A stretch of 64,000 nucleotides of DNA from Bacteroidales bacterium. Lineage in GTDB: Bacteria; Bacteroidota; Bacteroidia; Bacteroidales; UBA1715. Below are positions 16,907 through 26,700 of the stretch, piece by piece. A program made the translations under genes and the position numbers. The notes below the pieces were generated by a model. The model was not told the DNA's origin. It did no database searches and was given only the letters and a program-made list of their open reading frames with translations. The DNA lies in contig JADKDL010000016.1 of assembly GCA_016714605.1 (NCBI GenBank), forward strand, positions 1 to 64,000, given 5' to 3'. Position 1 is the first letter of the stretch. Each line of letters begins with the position of its first letter.

Positions 16907-17527
16907 ATGGAAACAAATTATTCTATTATAAATTCAATTTCAATCACGCCTCAGTCACTTAGGTGTAATGGTAAAGAAATATTTGCCAATCAAGGTTTGG
17001 GGTTTAGAGATTATATTAGAGATATTTATAAGCATTACGCCATTAATTATCAGAAATTCTTCAAAATGGACGATTTGTGCAAACTTGGTTTTATTGCTGC
17101 TGAGTTGGCTTGTAAAGATTTTGAATTTACAACGTCACAAAAAGAAAATACAGCATTAATATTGTGCAATTGTAATGCAACTCTTGATACAGATAGTAAG
17201 TTTGTAGAAACTTTAGATTCTTTGCCTAGTCCGGCTTTGTTCGTTTATACCTTGCCCAATATAATGATGGGAGAGATAAGCATAAGACACGGATTTAAAG
17301 GAGAAAATTGCTTTTTTGCAGAAGCTCAATTCGATACACAATTTGTATATAATCATGCTAAGCTTATTTTAGACTCAACAGCAACAGAATTGTGTCTGTG
17401 CGGATGGGTAGATTTTTCTAATGAAATTGAATTTAGCGCACATTTAACATTGGTAAGCAAGTTTGCCAGTATCAATAATTGTATTAAATTTACACCAAAT
17501 AATTTAAGTGAATTATTTTATAAATAA
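16907..17527 (+). CDS. Short ketosynthase-like protein without catalytic residues
   Basis: A 206-residue protein resembling the N-terminal half of a ketosynthase (strand-helix pattern of KS N-domains, with LGFIAAELACKD and TALILCNCNATLD as in the core). Where the active-site elbow with Cys would be, the sequence reads FFAEAQFDTQF, with no Cys; the C-terminal half with both catalytic His residues is absent. There is no sign of a frameshift: it ends two bases before the ACP gene and starts 12 bases after the KS gene. It is probably a structural or regulatory partner of the neighbouring ketosynthases. The assignment is by weak similarity and position. Confidence 0.65.
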   Translation: METNYSIINSISITPQSLRCNGKEIFANQGLGFRDYIRDIYKHYAINYQKFFKMDDLCKLGFIAAELACKDFEFTTSQKENTALILCNCNATLDTDSKFVETLDSLPSPALFVYTLPNIMMGEISIRHGFKGENCFFAEAQFDTQFVYNHAKLILDSTATELCLCGWVDFSNEIEFSAHLTLVSKFASINNCIKFTPNNLSELFYK

Positions 17528-17529
17528 TA

Positions 17530-17799
17530 ATGAATATACACATGGAAGAACTAATAGCAAAATTAAAAGTACAGATTATTGCTCAGTTAAATTTAGAAGA
17601 TCTTACACCAGATGATATTGACCCAAAAGCTCCTCTTTTTGGAGATGGACTAGGGCTTGACTCTATTGATGCTTTGGAACCTATAGTTTTGTTGGAGCGA
17701 GAATATGGTATTAAAATTGACGATCCTTCTGAAGGCAAAAAAATATTTATATCGGTTGAAACTATGGCTCAGTTTATTACAGATTACAAAAAAGCATAG
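17530..17799 (+). CDS. Acyl carrier protein
   Basis: An 89-residue ACP with the phosphopantetheine site at Ser45 in GLGLDSIDALE. The predicted four-helix pattern and acidic helix II are normal. A second ATG at 17545 would shorten it by five residues. It would carry the polyene chain made by the flanking ketosynthases. It is two bases after the short KS-like gene and 22 bases before the next ketosynthase. Confidence 0.93.
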   Translation: MNIHMEELIAKLKVQIIAQLNLEDLTPDDIDPKAPLFGDGLGLDSIDALEPIVLLEREYGIKIDDPSEGKKIFISVETMAQFITDYKKA

Positions 17800-17821
17800 T
17801 ATAAATACGATTCAAATCTAT

Positions 17822-19009
17822 ATGTCAGAAAAAGTTTATGTAACCGGTTTAGGTATAATTTCTTCTTTAGGATTAAATCTTACCGAAACATATCAATCTT
17901 TATTAGCGGAACGTTCAGGATTAGAGCGCATTAAGTATCTTAATACTATACATAAAGACTATTTTGTTGCTGAAGTTAAAGCTTCAAATAAGGAATTGTC
18001 GCAAATGTTAGGGATAGATTATAAACTTGATTTGCCACGCACCACTCTACTTGCTGTAAAAGCTGCTGCTGAGGCCTTTGCCGATGCCGGTTTGAATGCC
18101 AATCTTGCCGCAACTACCGGAATTATTTCGGGTACAACTGTTGGTGGAATGGACAAAACCGAAAGACAATACAAAATAGAAGGTGCAGGTTTTGACTATA
18201 TAAAATCTCATAGTTGTGGATATTCGACCGAAGTGGTGGCAGATTATATCGGGTTAAACGGATATATTTCAACTATAAGTACCGCGTGCTCTTCTGCCGC
18301 AAATGCCGTATTGATAGGTAGCAGACTTATAAAACATGGCCTTGCCGATAGAATTTTGGTTGGTGGTACCGATGCTCTAGCACGTTTCACACTCAATGGT
18401 TTTAAATCGTTACTTATTCTTGACCCGAATGAATGCAAACCTTTTGATAAAAACAGAAAGGGACTCAATTTGGGCGAAGGTGCAGCATATATCGTTATTG
18501 AATCAGAAAAATCGGCTCGTAAAAGAGGCGCGAAAATTTTGGCAGAGGTAGCAGGTTATGCCAATGCCAATGATGCGCACCATCAAACAGCTTCTTCGCC
18601 CGATGGCGTTGGTCCTTACTTGTGCATGGAGAAAGCTCTGAAAGTTGCCGGATTACCAGCTGATGCTATTGATTATGTTAATGTTCATGGCACCGGAACC
18701 GAAAATAACGATATTACCGAAGCTATTGCTATGCAATCAATTTTTGGCAGCAAAATGCCGCTTTTTAGTTCCACGAAATCTTATACAGGTCATACGCTGG
18801 GAGCTTCTGGTGCTATAGAGGCTATATTCTCAATACTATCTATACAGAATGAAATTCTGTTTCCAAATTTAAGATTTACCGAGAAAATGGAAGGTTTTGA
18901 TAAAGAACCAATTAAAAAGGTAACTCCAAATACAAAAGTAAACCATATCATGTCAAACTCATTTGGTTTTGGGGGTAACGATTCATCTTTAATTTTTTCA
19001 AAAGTTTAG
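17822..19009 (+). CDS. FabF-type beta-ketoacyl-ACP synthase (aryl-polyene type)
   Basis: A 395-residue ketosynthase with complete triad: Cys156 in STACSSAAN, His289 in NVHGTGT, and His324 in YTGHTLGASG. I start it at the ATG at 17822 (MSEKVYVTGLGIISSLG), which matches KS N-termini; the frame is open further upstream to 17705 but that part overlaps the ACP gene and has no family similarity. It is followed one base later by a chain-length-factor-like gene, so the two may form the KS/CLF heterodimer known from type II aryl-polyene synthases. Confidence 0.93.
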   Translation: MSEKVYVTGLGIISSLGLNLTETYQSLLAERSGLERIKYLNTIHKDYFVAEVKASNKELSQMLGIDYKLDLPRTTLLAVKAAAEAFADAGLNANLAATTGIISGTTVGGMDKTERQYKIEGAGFDYIKSHSCGYSTEVVADYIGLNGYISTISTACSSAANAVLIGSRLIKHGLADRILVGGTDALARFTLNGFKSLLILDPNECKPFDKNRKGLNLGEGAAYIVIESEKSARKRGAKILAEVAGYANANDAHHQTASSPDGVGPYLCMEKALKVAGLPADAIDYVNVHGTGTENNDITEAIAMQSIFGSKMPLFSSTKSYTGHTLGASGAIEAIFSILSIQNEILFPNLRFTEKMEGFDKEPIKKVTPNTKVNHIMSNSFGFGGNDSSLIFSKV

Positions 19010-19010
19010 T

Positions 19011-20078
19011 ATGGCAGTTTTTATCAGAGCAACTCAGTCTATATCACCTCAAAACACCTTTCTTGCTGAAAAATTACCTTCAGCACTGTTGTACTATACG
19101 GGAAGAATGACAAGTGTTTTGCCCGATTTTAAAAATTATTATCCGGCAATTTTGTTGCGTAGAATGAACTATGTAATTAAAACCGGTAATGCCTGCGCTA
19201 TTGAAACTGTTAAAGCAGCACAACTGGAAAAACCCGATGCCATTATTGTTGGTACCGGATTGGGATGTGTTGAAGATACCGAAAAGTTTTTGAATAGTAT
19301 GCTCGAAAGAAATGAGGGTTTGCTTACCCCTACAACCTTCATACAGTCTATTCACAATACCGTTGGTGGTAATATAGCATTGCACCATAAATCGAACGGA
19401 TACAATCTTGTTTACGCTCATAAAACAATTTCATTTGAGAGTGCCCTTATGGATGCTTTCCTCCTTGTAAAGGAAAACGATGCTGATGTTAAAAATGTTT
19501 TGGTAGGTGGTGTTGATGAAATAACTCCCGAAAATTTCAAAATTAAAGCCGATGCACATATTTTTAGATATGATGTTTCCAATGAAAATATTCTGCATGA
19601 TAAAGCTCAGGGTTCTGTAGCCGGTGAAGGCATTACTTTTTTTATGCTTAATAGTTCGGTTTCAAAAGATAATTTTGCTGAAATAGTTGAACTAGATTTT
19701 ACGTACAGACTTGCTAATAATGAAGCTGTAGATGCTTGGATACTAAACTTTTTGGAGAGAAATAATATTTCTGCCAACGATATTGATGTCGTTTTTGTTG
19801 GTATAAACGGAGACAAAGAAAATGATGCTGTTTATGAAGAATTTTTGAGTAGAAATTTCGCAACTGCTTCGCACGCAATGTATAAAAACATGTGTGGTGA
19901 GTACGATACTGCTACGAGTTTTGCCATGTGGTTTTCTGCACATTGTATAAAAGAGGGAATTGTACCTGAATATGCTTTTTTGAAAAATGCTCATAGAAAA
20001 CCGAGAAAAATACTTATCTATAATCAAGATAATAATAGCAATCATTCAATAATTTTACTTTCTGAATGTTCAAATTGA
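19011..20078 (+). CDS. Chain-length-factor-like ketosynthase homologue
   Basis: A 355-residue KS-fold protein lacking all three catalytic residues. The Cys region reads YAHKTISFE, the first His region (normally HGT) reads GINGDKE, and the second (normally KxxxGH) reads KNMCGEYDTAT. This is the pattern of chain-length factors, which pair with an active ketosynthase and shape the cavity that sets chain length. The ketosynthase ending one base upstream is the natural partner. Its 3' end overlaps the deacetylase gene start by 13 bases. Confidence 0.85.
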   Translation: MAVFIRATQSISPQNTFLAEKLPSALLYYTGRMTSVLPDFKNYYPAILLRRMNYVIKTGNACAIETVKAAQLEKPDAIIVGTGLGCVEDTEKFLNSMLERNEGLLTPTTFIQSIHNTVGGNIALHHKSNGYNLVYAHKTISFESALMDAFLLVKENDADVKNVLVGGVDEITPENFKIKADAHIFRYDVSNENILHDKAQGSVAGEGITFFMLNSSVSKDNFAEIVELDFTYRLANNEAVDAWILNFLERNNISANDIDVVFVGINGDKENDAVYEEFLSRNFATASHAMYKNMCGEYDTATSFAMWFSAHCIKEGIVPEYAFLKNAHRKPRKILIYNQDNNSNHSIILLSECSN

Positions 20079-20845
20079 AGTATCTGCCAACCCGTGTTGT
20101 GTTAGTGGGGAGTGCCGTTATACTGCTTTTTGCCGCTAAATTGTATTCCATTTCATATTTATGGTTTCAGATACCTATGTATCTTTATTTTCTAATTGCC
20201 GGAATAGCTTCATTTATTATGTGTTGGGAGTTTTATAGAAAAGCAATTTGCAAATTCCCTACTACAGAAAAAAAAATCGCCATTAGCTTTGATGATGGCC
20301 CAGTTCTGCAAACCGAGAAAATTCTAGATATTTTAAAGAAGCACAACATTAAAGCTGCATTTTTTTGTATTGGAAAACAAATGGAAGTAAATGCTTCTAT
20401 CATACAAAGAATTGACCGTGAGGGGCATTGTGTCGGTTTGCATTCATACTCACACACTTGGTCTTTCCCGTTTTATTCAGAAAAAAAAATGCTTGATGAA
20501 CATCAAAAAACGATGTCGTTGCTTAATTCAATAATAGGGAAAACCACAAAAATGTTCAGACCACCTTTTGGCATTGTAAATCCTGTGGTTGCTAAGGTTT
20601 CAGATAAACTGGGACTCACTTTGGTTGGGTGGTCTATTAGAAGTCTTGACACAGTAAAATCAAATCCTGATGCGGTTGTAAAAAGAATAATTGATAAAAT
20701 AGCACCAGGAAAAATAATCTTGTTGCACGACACTACTACTGGCATAGAAATTGTTTTGGAAAAAGTCTTCAATTATGCACAAGAGAATGGGTATCAATTT
20801 GTTGAATTTAATAAAGTGTGTGAACCCAAATGGTATTCATATTGA
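20066..20845 (+). CDS. Polysaccharide deacetylase (NodB domain) membrane protein
   Basis: A 259-residue protein. Two hydrophobic segments (about residues 10-25 and 32-50) anchor it in the membrane. The NodB catalytic domain follows: SFDDGP near residue 73 gives the base and metal Asp, HSYSH near residues 127-131 gives the metal-binding His pair, then RPPFG and LLHD. The family removes acetyl groups from carbohydrate N-acetyl sites. In this operon it may modify a sugar attached to the pigment or act at the cell wall. Deacetylases of this kind are recurrent in flexirubin-type loci. Translation is coupled to the gene upstream. Confidence 0.9.
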   Translation: MFKLKYLPTRVVLVGSAVILLFAAKLYSISYLWFQIPMYLYFLIAGIASFIMCWEFYRKAICKFPTTEKKIAISFDDGPVLQTEKILDILKKHNIKAAFFCIGKQMEVNASIIQRIDREGHCVGLHSYSHTWSFPFYSEKKMLDEHQKTMSLLNSIIGKTTKMFRPPFGIVNPVVAKVSDKLGLTLVGWSIRSLDTVKSNPDAVVKRIIDKIAPGKIILLHDTTTGIEIVLEKVFNYAQENGYQFVEFNKVCEPKWYSY

Positions 20846-20896
20846 GCTGCCTATTGAAGCAGTTTTGAGAGGTATTTTTACATTAAAAACGGGGTA

Positions 20897-20924
20897 ATTT
20901 TCAAATTTTCAAATTTTCAAATTC
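20897..20924. repeat. Short tandem repeat, 8-base unit
   Basis: Three perfect copies and a partial copy of ATTTTCAA, 15-20 bases upstream of the LolA-like start. Slippage here could alter the spacing of the translation start region. Confidence 0.8.
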
Positions 20925-20939
20925 ATAAATTATTATCAT

Positions 20940-21575
20940 ATGAGAAAAATACTGTATATAGCATTTCTTTTAATCGGACATCAATTGGTATTTGCTCAGG
21001 AAAGTAATTATACATTGGTTCCTCAAAATAAAGAAATTGAGACCAAAATAAATAATATGGCCAATAGCTTAAATACCATTCAGAGCGATTTTACTCAGCA
21101 AAAACACATGACATATTTGTCGGTTACGGTAGAGTCAAAAGGTAAATTCTGGTATCAGAAAGAAAATAAAATGCGTTGGCAATATACCGAACCATACAAA
21201 TACACGATTCTGATAAAGGATGGAAAAATCACAATTGACGACGGAGGCAAAAATTCCGAATTTAAAGTAAAAGGAAATAAGATATTTGAACAGATGAATG
21301 AAATAATAAGTGCTTCTATAAAAGGTACTATTATGAAAGATGAACGTTTTGCGGTAACTTTGTATGAAAATAACGCATTTTATATGGTGAAATTGCTACC
21401 CAAATCTCCAGAAGTGAAAGAAGTAATTGCAGAAATGTTTATGTATTTTGACAAAACAGGTTTTTCGGTATCAAAAGTTAAAATGGTAGAAAAATCAGGA
21501 GATTATACATTGATAAATTTTTCAAATAAAAAAGTAAATGACCCGATACCTGCTTCTGTTTTTATACTCAATTAG
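20940..21575 (+). CDS. LolA-like outer-membrane lipoprotein carrier protein
   Basis: A 211-residue protein with a signal peptide (MRKILYIAFLLIGH, cleavage likely after VFAQ) and the LolA/DUF-type half-barrel pattern (SDFTQQKHMTYLS, GKFWYQKENKMRWQYTEP, YTILIKDG). LolA proteins ferry lipid-modified cargo through the periplasm. Aryl-polyene clusters encode a LolA-like protein beside an MMPL exporter and a small lipoprotein, as here, so this one probably carries the pigment to the outer membrane. Its end overlaps the next gene by 38 bases. It follows a 94-base gap. Confidence 0.9.
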   Translation: MRKILYIAFLLIGHQLVFAQESNYTLVPQNKEIETKINNMANSLNTIQSDFTQQKHMTYLSVTVESKGKFWYQKENKMRWQYTEPYKYTILIKDGKITIDDGGKNSEFKVKGNKIFEQMNEIISASIKGTIMKDERFAVTLYENNAFYMVKLLPKSPEVKEVIAEMFMYFDKTGFSVSKVKMVEKSGDYTLINFSNKKVNDPIPASVFILN

Positions 21576-22164
21576 TCTTCTGTCGTGTAAACCATTATTT
21601 AATTATACAGCAGTTGATTATAATGGTATTCCAAAGGTAGAGCCTGTACTTTCATTTACCGAAGATGCAGATAAGGTTGTTTATAAAGCTCAGATAGATT
21701 TATACAAGAAACATTTTTCAGGAATTGTTGTTTTCAAATACATTCCTGCCGATTCTGCAACTAGAATTGTGTTTATGTCTGAGGTTGGTATTACGTTTTT
21801 CGATTTTCAAATTCGAAATGGTGAGTTTACGGTTATAAATGCCATTGCCGGTTTCGATAAAGAATTGATAATCTCAGTTTTTCGTGAAGATTTTCAGATA
21901 CTATTGCGTAATCCGGTAGAGGGTGAAAATAAGATTTTCTATAAAAATTTGACTATAGAAAATTCCTATACTTACGCCTCCGATTTTTGTGGGTTTACAC
22001 ACGATTATTCCTATGAAAATGGTAAACTTGCAGAAATTATTTCAAAGGAAAGAGTTAAGATAAAGAAATTGATAAAGATATTTGGAGACGATGCTCAACA
22101 TCCTCAACAGCTTATTATTGAACATAAAAATGTAAAACTGGTTATACAACTTTCAAGAATTTAA
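21538..22164 (+). CDS. Small lipoprotein of aryl-polyene loci (DUF3261-like)
   Basis: A 208-residue protein starting with a lipoprotein signal peptide (MTRYLLLFLYSISLLSCKPL, lipobox LLSC with Cys17). The mature part is rich in beta strands. The place after LolA and before the dehydratase, together with size and lipid anchor, matches the DUF3261-type lipoprotein of aryl-polyene clusters, which acts with the MMPL exporter and LolA-like protein at the envelope. Sequence similarity to that family is not obvious by eye. The ATG lies inside the LolA-like gene (38-base overlap). Confidence 0.72.
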   Translation: MTRYLLLFLYSISLLSCKPLFNYTAVDYNGIPKVEPVLSFTEDADKVVYKAQIDLYKKHFSGIVVFKYIPADSATRIVFMSEVGITFFDFQIRNGEFTVINAIAGFDKELIISVFREDFQILLRNPVEGENKIFYKNLTIENSYTYASDFCGFTHDYSYENGKLAEIISKERVKIKKLIKIFGDDAQHPQQLIIEHKNVKLVIQLSRI

Positions 22165-22175
22165 AAGTAGAAATT

Positions 22176-22538
22176 ATGTTGGAAAATACTTTTTTTACAT
22201 ACAACTTAGTAAGCTTTTCGGAAGAGGCATTTGAAGCAAATATTACATTTGCAAAAGATCATTCTATATATAAAGGTCATTTTCCGCAGCAGCCGGTTAC
22301 TCCTGGAGTATGCCAGATTCAAGCAGTTAAAGAGGTGTTTGCCAAATTGCTTGGTCAAAAACTTGTCCTTTCATCTGCCAAAGAGGTGAAATTCCTAAAT
22401 CTGCATGTGCCCGAAATAGATAATATACAACTGAAAGCACGTTATTCTAAACAAGATGACGGATTTGCACTTACTGCATCATTAGAGAAAGACACAGTGA
22501 TTTACACAAAATTAAAAGCTCATTTTGGAACAGTATAA
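22176..22538 (+). CDS. 3-hydroxyacyl-ACP dehydratase, FabZ-like hot-dog protein
   Basis: A 120-residue single hot-dog protein with the FabZ motif GHFPQQPVTPG, whose His (residue about 37) is the catalytic base. At the position of the FabZ catalytic Glu (PGVLxxEA) it has Gln (PGVCQIQA), so the mechanism may differ or the Asp/Glu is supplied differently. It would remove water from 3-hydroxyacyl-ACP to form the polyene double bonds. The 3' end overlaps the glycosyltransferase start by 14 bases if the TTG start is used. Confidence 0.85.
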   Translation: MLENTFFTYNLVSFSEEAFEANITFAKDHSIYKGHFPQQPVTPGVCQIQAVKEVFAKLLGQKLVLSSAKEVKFLNLHVPEIDNIQLKARYSKQDDGFALTASLEKDTVIYTKLKAHFGTV

Positions 22539-23724
22539 GCAGCAATTCAGAGACTTAAAAGTTTGTGTTATGGTTCCAACATACAACAATGCCGGAACTT
22601 TAGGCGGTGTAATTGCTGATATTTTGAACTACACAGACAATCTGATTGTGATAAACGACGGCTCTACCGATACCACTCCGCAAATACTTAAGCAATTTGA
22701 GAATAAAATAAAAACACTTACCATTTCGCCCAATCAAGGTAAAGGCAATGCGCTGCGCACTGGTTTTAAATATGCTTTTGCATCGGGTTATGAGTATGCT
22801 ATTACGATAGACTCAGATGCTCAGCACTTTCCGGAAGATTTGCCGGCTTTTTTAGATAAAATTGCTGCAAGTCCGGGTGCTTTGATTGTTGGCGACAGAA
22901 ACATGAACAAAGAGGGAATTCCGGCAAAAAGTAGTTTTGGAAATAACTTTTCTAATTTTTGGTATAAGGTAGAAACGGGAATAAAACTACCCGACACGCA
23001 GACAGGATATCGCTTGTATCCGCTCAGAGAGATAGCTCAAAAAAGGTATTTTACCAAGAAGTTTGAATTTGAAATTGAAGTACTGGTACGTGCAGCATGG
23101 TCGGGTGTAGAGGTTACTCATATTCCAATAAAAGTTTATTACGCACCTCAAAATGAGAGAGTTTCACATTTTAGACCGTTCAAAGATTTTACCAGAATAA
23201 GCATTTTGAATACGGTTTTAGTGTTTCTGGCATTTTTATTTTTCAGACCACGATTGTGGATTATTAATCTAAAAAAAAAAGGTTTTAAAGAACTACTTTC
23301 AATCAAGGAATCTAATGCCAAATTGGCCAAAGCAATAGGTTTTGGCGTGTTTATGGGCATTGTGCCTTTTTGGGGTTTTCAAATGCTGATGGCGGTTACT
23401 TTAGCGCAAATATTAAAGCTAAATAAGGTTATTGTTCTTATAGCCGCAAATATAAGTTTACCTCCGCTTATTCCGTTTATTATTTATATAAGCCTACAGA
23501 CAGGAGTTTTTATTTTTCCGCAATATGCCGATGTGGTTAATAATCTTCATAAAGAAATTATAAACCTTTTTGAAAAAGATTTTAATTGGAATACCTTTGT
23601 GCAAATACTCGGGAGTAGCGCTCTAGTCTATTTTATAGGTGCTTTTGTGTTGGCAATTATTTCGGGTTTATCGGCCGGTATTGTAGCTTTTGGATTGTTT
23701 AAGTTGTTTAGAAATAGAGTTTAA
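22525..23724 (+). CDS. GT2 glycosyltransferase fused to DUF2062
   Basis: A 399-residue protein. Residues about 10-230 are a GT-A glycosyltransferase family 2 domain: MVPTYNN, VINDGSTD and the metal motif DSDAQH. Residues about 255-395 form a DUF2062 membrane domain with four hydrophobic segments (FGVFMGIVPFWGFQ start). The same fusion occurs in aryl-polyene loci and may attach a sugar or other nucleotide-activated group to the product or its lipid anchor. The frame begins at a TTG at 22525; the first ATG at 22570 would cut off the first beta strand, so the TTG (or an unusual start nearby) is preferred. Confidence 0.88.
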   Translation: MEQYKQQFRDLKVCVMVPTYNNAGTLGGVIADILNYTDNLIVINDGSTDTTPQILKQFENKIKTLTISPNQGKGNALRTGFKYAFASGYEYAITIDSDAQHFPEDLPAFLDKIAASPGALIVGDRNMNKEGIPAKSSFGNNFSNFWYKVETGIKLPDTQTGYRLYPLREIAQKRYFTKKFEFEIEVLVRAAWSGVEVTHIPIKVYYAPQNERVSHFRPFKDFTRISILNTVLVFLAFLFFRPRLWIINLKKKGFKELLSIKESNAKLAKAIGFGVFMGIVPFWGFQMLMAVTLAQILKLNKVIVLIAANISLPPLIPFIIYISLQTGVFIFPQYADVVNNLHKEIINLFEKDFNWNTFVQILGSSALVYFIGAFVLAIISGLSAGIVAFGLFKLFRNRV

Positions 23725-23727
23725 TAT

Positions 23728-26700
23728 ATGCACTTTTTTTTTATTAAAGTTTTCGATTTCTTCTCTAAAAGAAAAACTGCCGGACTTTTGTCTCTGCTTA
23801 TTTTTTTAGGTGCAATTATTTACTTTGCATCCAAGGTAACATTCAACGAGTCGGTATCAAAAATATTTCCCAAAGACAAGGAGCTTAACTATATAAATGA
23901 TTTGCTTAGTAATTCTAAGTTTTTAGATAAATTTATAATTACAATAAATTATACCGATTCGAGTAAAATCATGCCCGACACACTCATTGACGTGGCAAAG
24001 ATACTCACCGATAGTATTAGCAATAGATTTATTCCCAAATACATAGCAAGTGTAGAGGGCCAAACAGACGGCAGCGAATATGTTGAGATTTTCAATCTTT
24101 TCTATGAAAACTTGCCGCTTTACAGCAATCAAGCCGATTATAATAGAATAGATTCTCTTTTGGTAGTTGGGTTTGATTCATTGGTTTACAGAAACCTAAA
24201 GCAACTTATGTCGCCTTTGGGTTATGCAACGAAAGATTTTCTTATAAAAGATCCGCTTGCCTTGGCTAGTGCCAAACTCTCATTGCTCAGAGGGTTGAAG
24301 TTAGACGAAAATATTGATATTGAAGACAATGTGTTTATTACCAAAAACAGAAAGAATTGCCTACTATTCATGCAACCTACCAATGCTTCTGATACAAAGC
24401 TGAATCAGGAATTTTTAGATTCACTTGATTTGCTCATTTCAAGCATCAGCGCACAAACAGGAAACCAATTAGAAATACAATATTATGGTTCAATAGCTGT
24501 GGCATGCGAAAATGCAAAGCAGCTTAAAACAGACATCATAAAAACCTCTTCAATTGCAGTTGCAATATTATCAATATTTATATTTTTCTTTTTACGAGGC
24601 AAACGAGCAGTATTGCTTATTTTCCTTCCGGTTGGTGTTGGTTTAGTTGTGGGCTTGGCATATTTTGGCATCTTTACCGATGGTATTTCTGCCATCTCGC
24701 TCGGTATTGCATCGGTTCTCATGGGTATCACGGTCGATTATACCATTCATATCCTCACGCATCTTAAGTATCATGGTAGTATCCGCATGGTACTTAAAGA
24801 CATTACCGGACCTATTCTCATAAGCAGCATCACTACCATTAGTGCATTTCTTTGTCTGTTGTTTATTTCGAGCGAAGCCATGCAAGATTTAGGGGTTTTT
24901 GCTGCTATAAGTATTATAGCTTCGGCAGTTTTTGCTCTGTTGGTTTTGCCTCATTTTGCGAAGCGCAAATTTAAAGATAAACCAGTAAATTCCACGTTTA
25001 TAGATGCTTTGGCTGCTATAAATTTTGAGAAAAATAAAACATTCATCGCAATATTTTCAATTGTAGCCTTGGTAGTAATGTATTTTGCTCAGTATGCCCG
25101 GTTTGATTCTGATATTGAGAATGCCAATTACATGTCTGATAAATTGAGAAAAGCCGATGCACATATCAAAGAACTTACCGATGTTTCTTTCCGTTCTGTT
25201 TATATTATGGGCTTGGGCGATAATCTCGATAAGGCATTAACCGCTTCTGGTACAGTGCAAGATAGTCTTCGGTATTTGGAGCAAAACAACATTATAGAGG
25301 GCTATTACGGAATAGATACGTTTCTAATTACTGAACAAAAACAGAAAGACAAAATTGCACAGTGGAATGCGTTCTGGACGAACAATAAAAAGCAATTGTT
25401 CAAATCTAAAATTATAGAATCCGGACTAAAATATAATTTCAAAGCTGAGGCGTTTTCTCAGTTTTTCGCAGTGTTAGACGCTCAATATGTGCCTATTCCG
25501 GTAGATTCATTGGCTTCGAAAATTGCATTTATAACTTCCGATTTTATAGTTGATGTGCACGGACAAAAAGCGGTTATAAATCTTGCAAAAGTTAAAAGCG
25601 ATAAAGAAAAAGCTGTTCTTTATTCCTTGCTGCAAAATAATAATGATGTTTATGTGGTTGATAAAAAGCTTGTTGCCACTAAATTATTTGAGCTGCTAAA
25701 ACGCGACTTTAACGACTTACTCAATTATTCAACGCTTATTACTTTTTTAATTATATTTTTATTCTTAGGTAGGATAGAGCTTACTGTTACTACGCTTTTT
25801 CCTATGATTCTGAGTATGTGGATAATACTTGGTTTTATGGGCATTTTTTCAGTTCCATTCAATGTTTTTAATATTATTATAACCTCTTTTGTTTTTGGTT
25901 TAGGAATAGATTATTCTATTTTCATAAACAAAGGATTACAGCAGGAGTATATCTACGGCAGGAGCGATCTGGCTTCATTTAAATCGTCAGTTCTTATGTC
26001 GTCAGTTACTACACTGGTGGGCTTGGGAGCGCTTATTTTTGCTCAGCATCCTGCGCTTAAATCTATTGCAGTACTTTCTATTATTGGAAACCTAACGGTA
26101 GTAATTGTAGCATTTACAATACAGCCATTGTTGTTTAGATTTTTTCTCTATAGCAAAGATGGTAGTAGAGCCAAAGCCCCTTTAAGTATCTGGACAATAT
26201 TATTTTCGCTTATGTCAAATATATATATGTATGTGTTTGCAATTACAATATTCTTGTCTATTCCAATTGTTTACCTCATACCATGCAAACATGTTTACCG
26301 AAAGCGAATCGTTAAAACCATGCTTTGCTACCACTGTAAGGTTATCGTTTTTCTTATTTTTCATGTAAAACGAAGTTATAAAGGGTTTGATAACCAGATT
26401 TTTAAAACCCCATCAATTATTATAGCCAATCATCAGTCAATGCTTGATATTTTGCTTATGTTGGCTATGAATCCAAATATTACATTTGTAGTTAAAGATT
26501 GGGTTTGGAAATTTCCGGTTGTTGGTCAAGTAGCTCGTTTCTTTGGGTATCTGAATGTTGATAAGGGTTCTGGCGATATTGCGCCTCTTATACTTAAAAG
26601 CATAGAAGAAGGCTGCTCTGTGGTTATTTTCCCTGAGGGTACGCGGTCTAGAGACGGTAAGATAAAAAGATTTCATAAAGGAGCTTTTTACTTGGCTACC

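Noticed and set aside
17705..17821. Upstream start of the ketosynthase at 17705
   Set aside because: This 117-base extension lies in the ACP gene in another frame and does not resemble a ketosynthase N-terminus; the ATG at 17822 fits.
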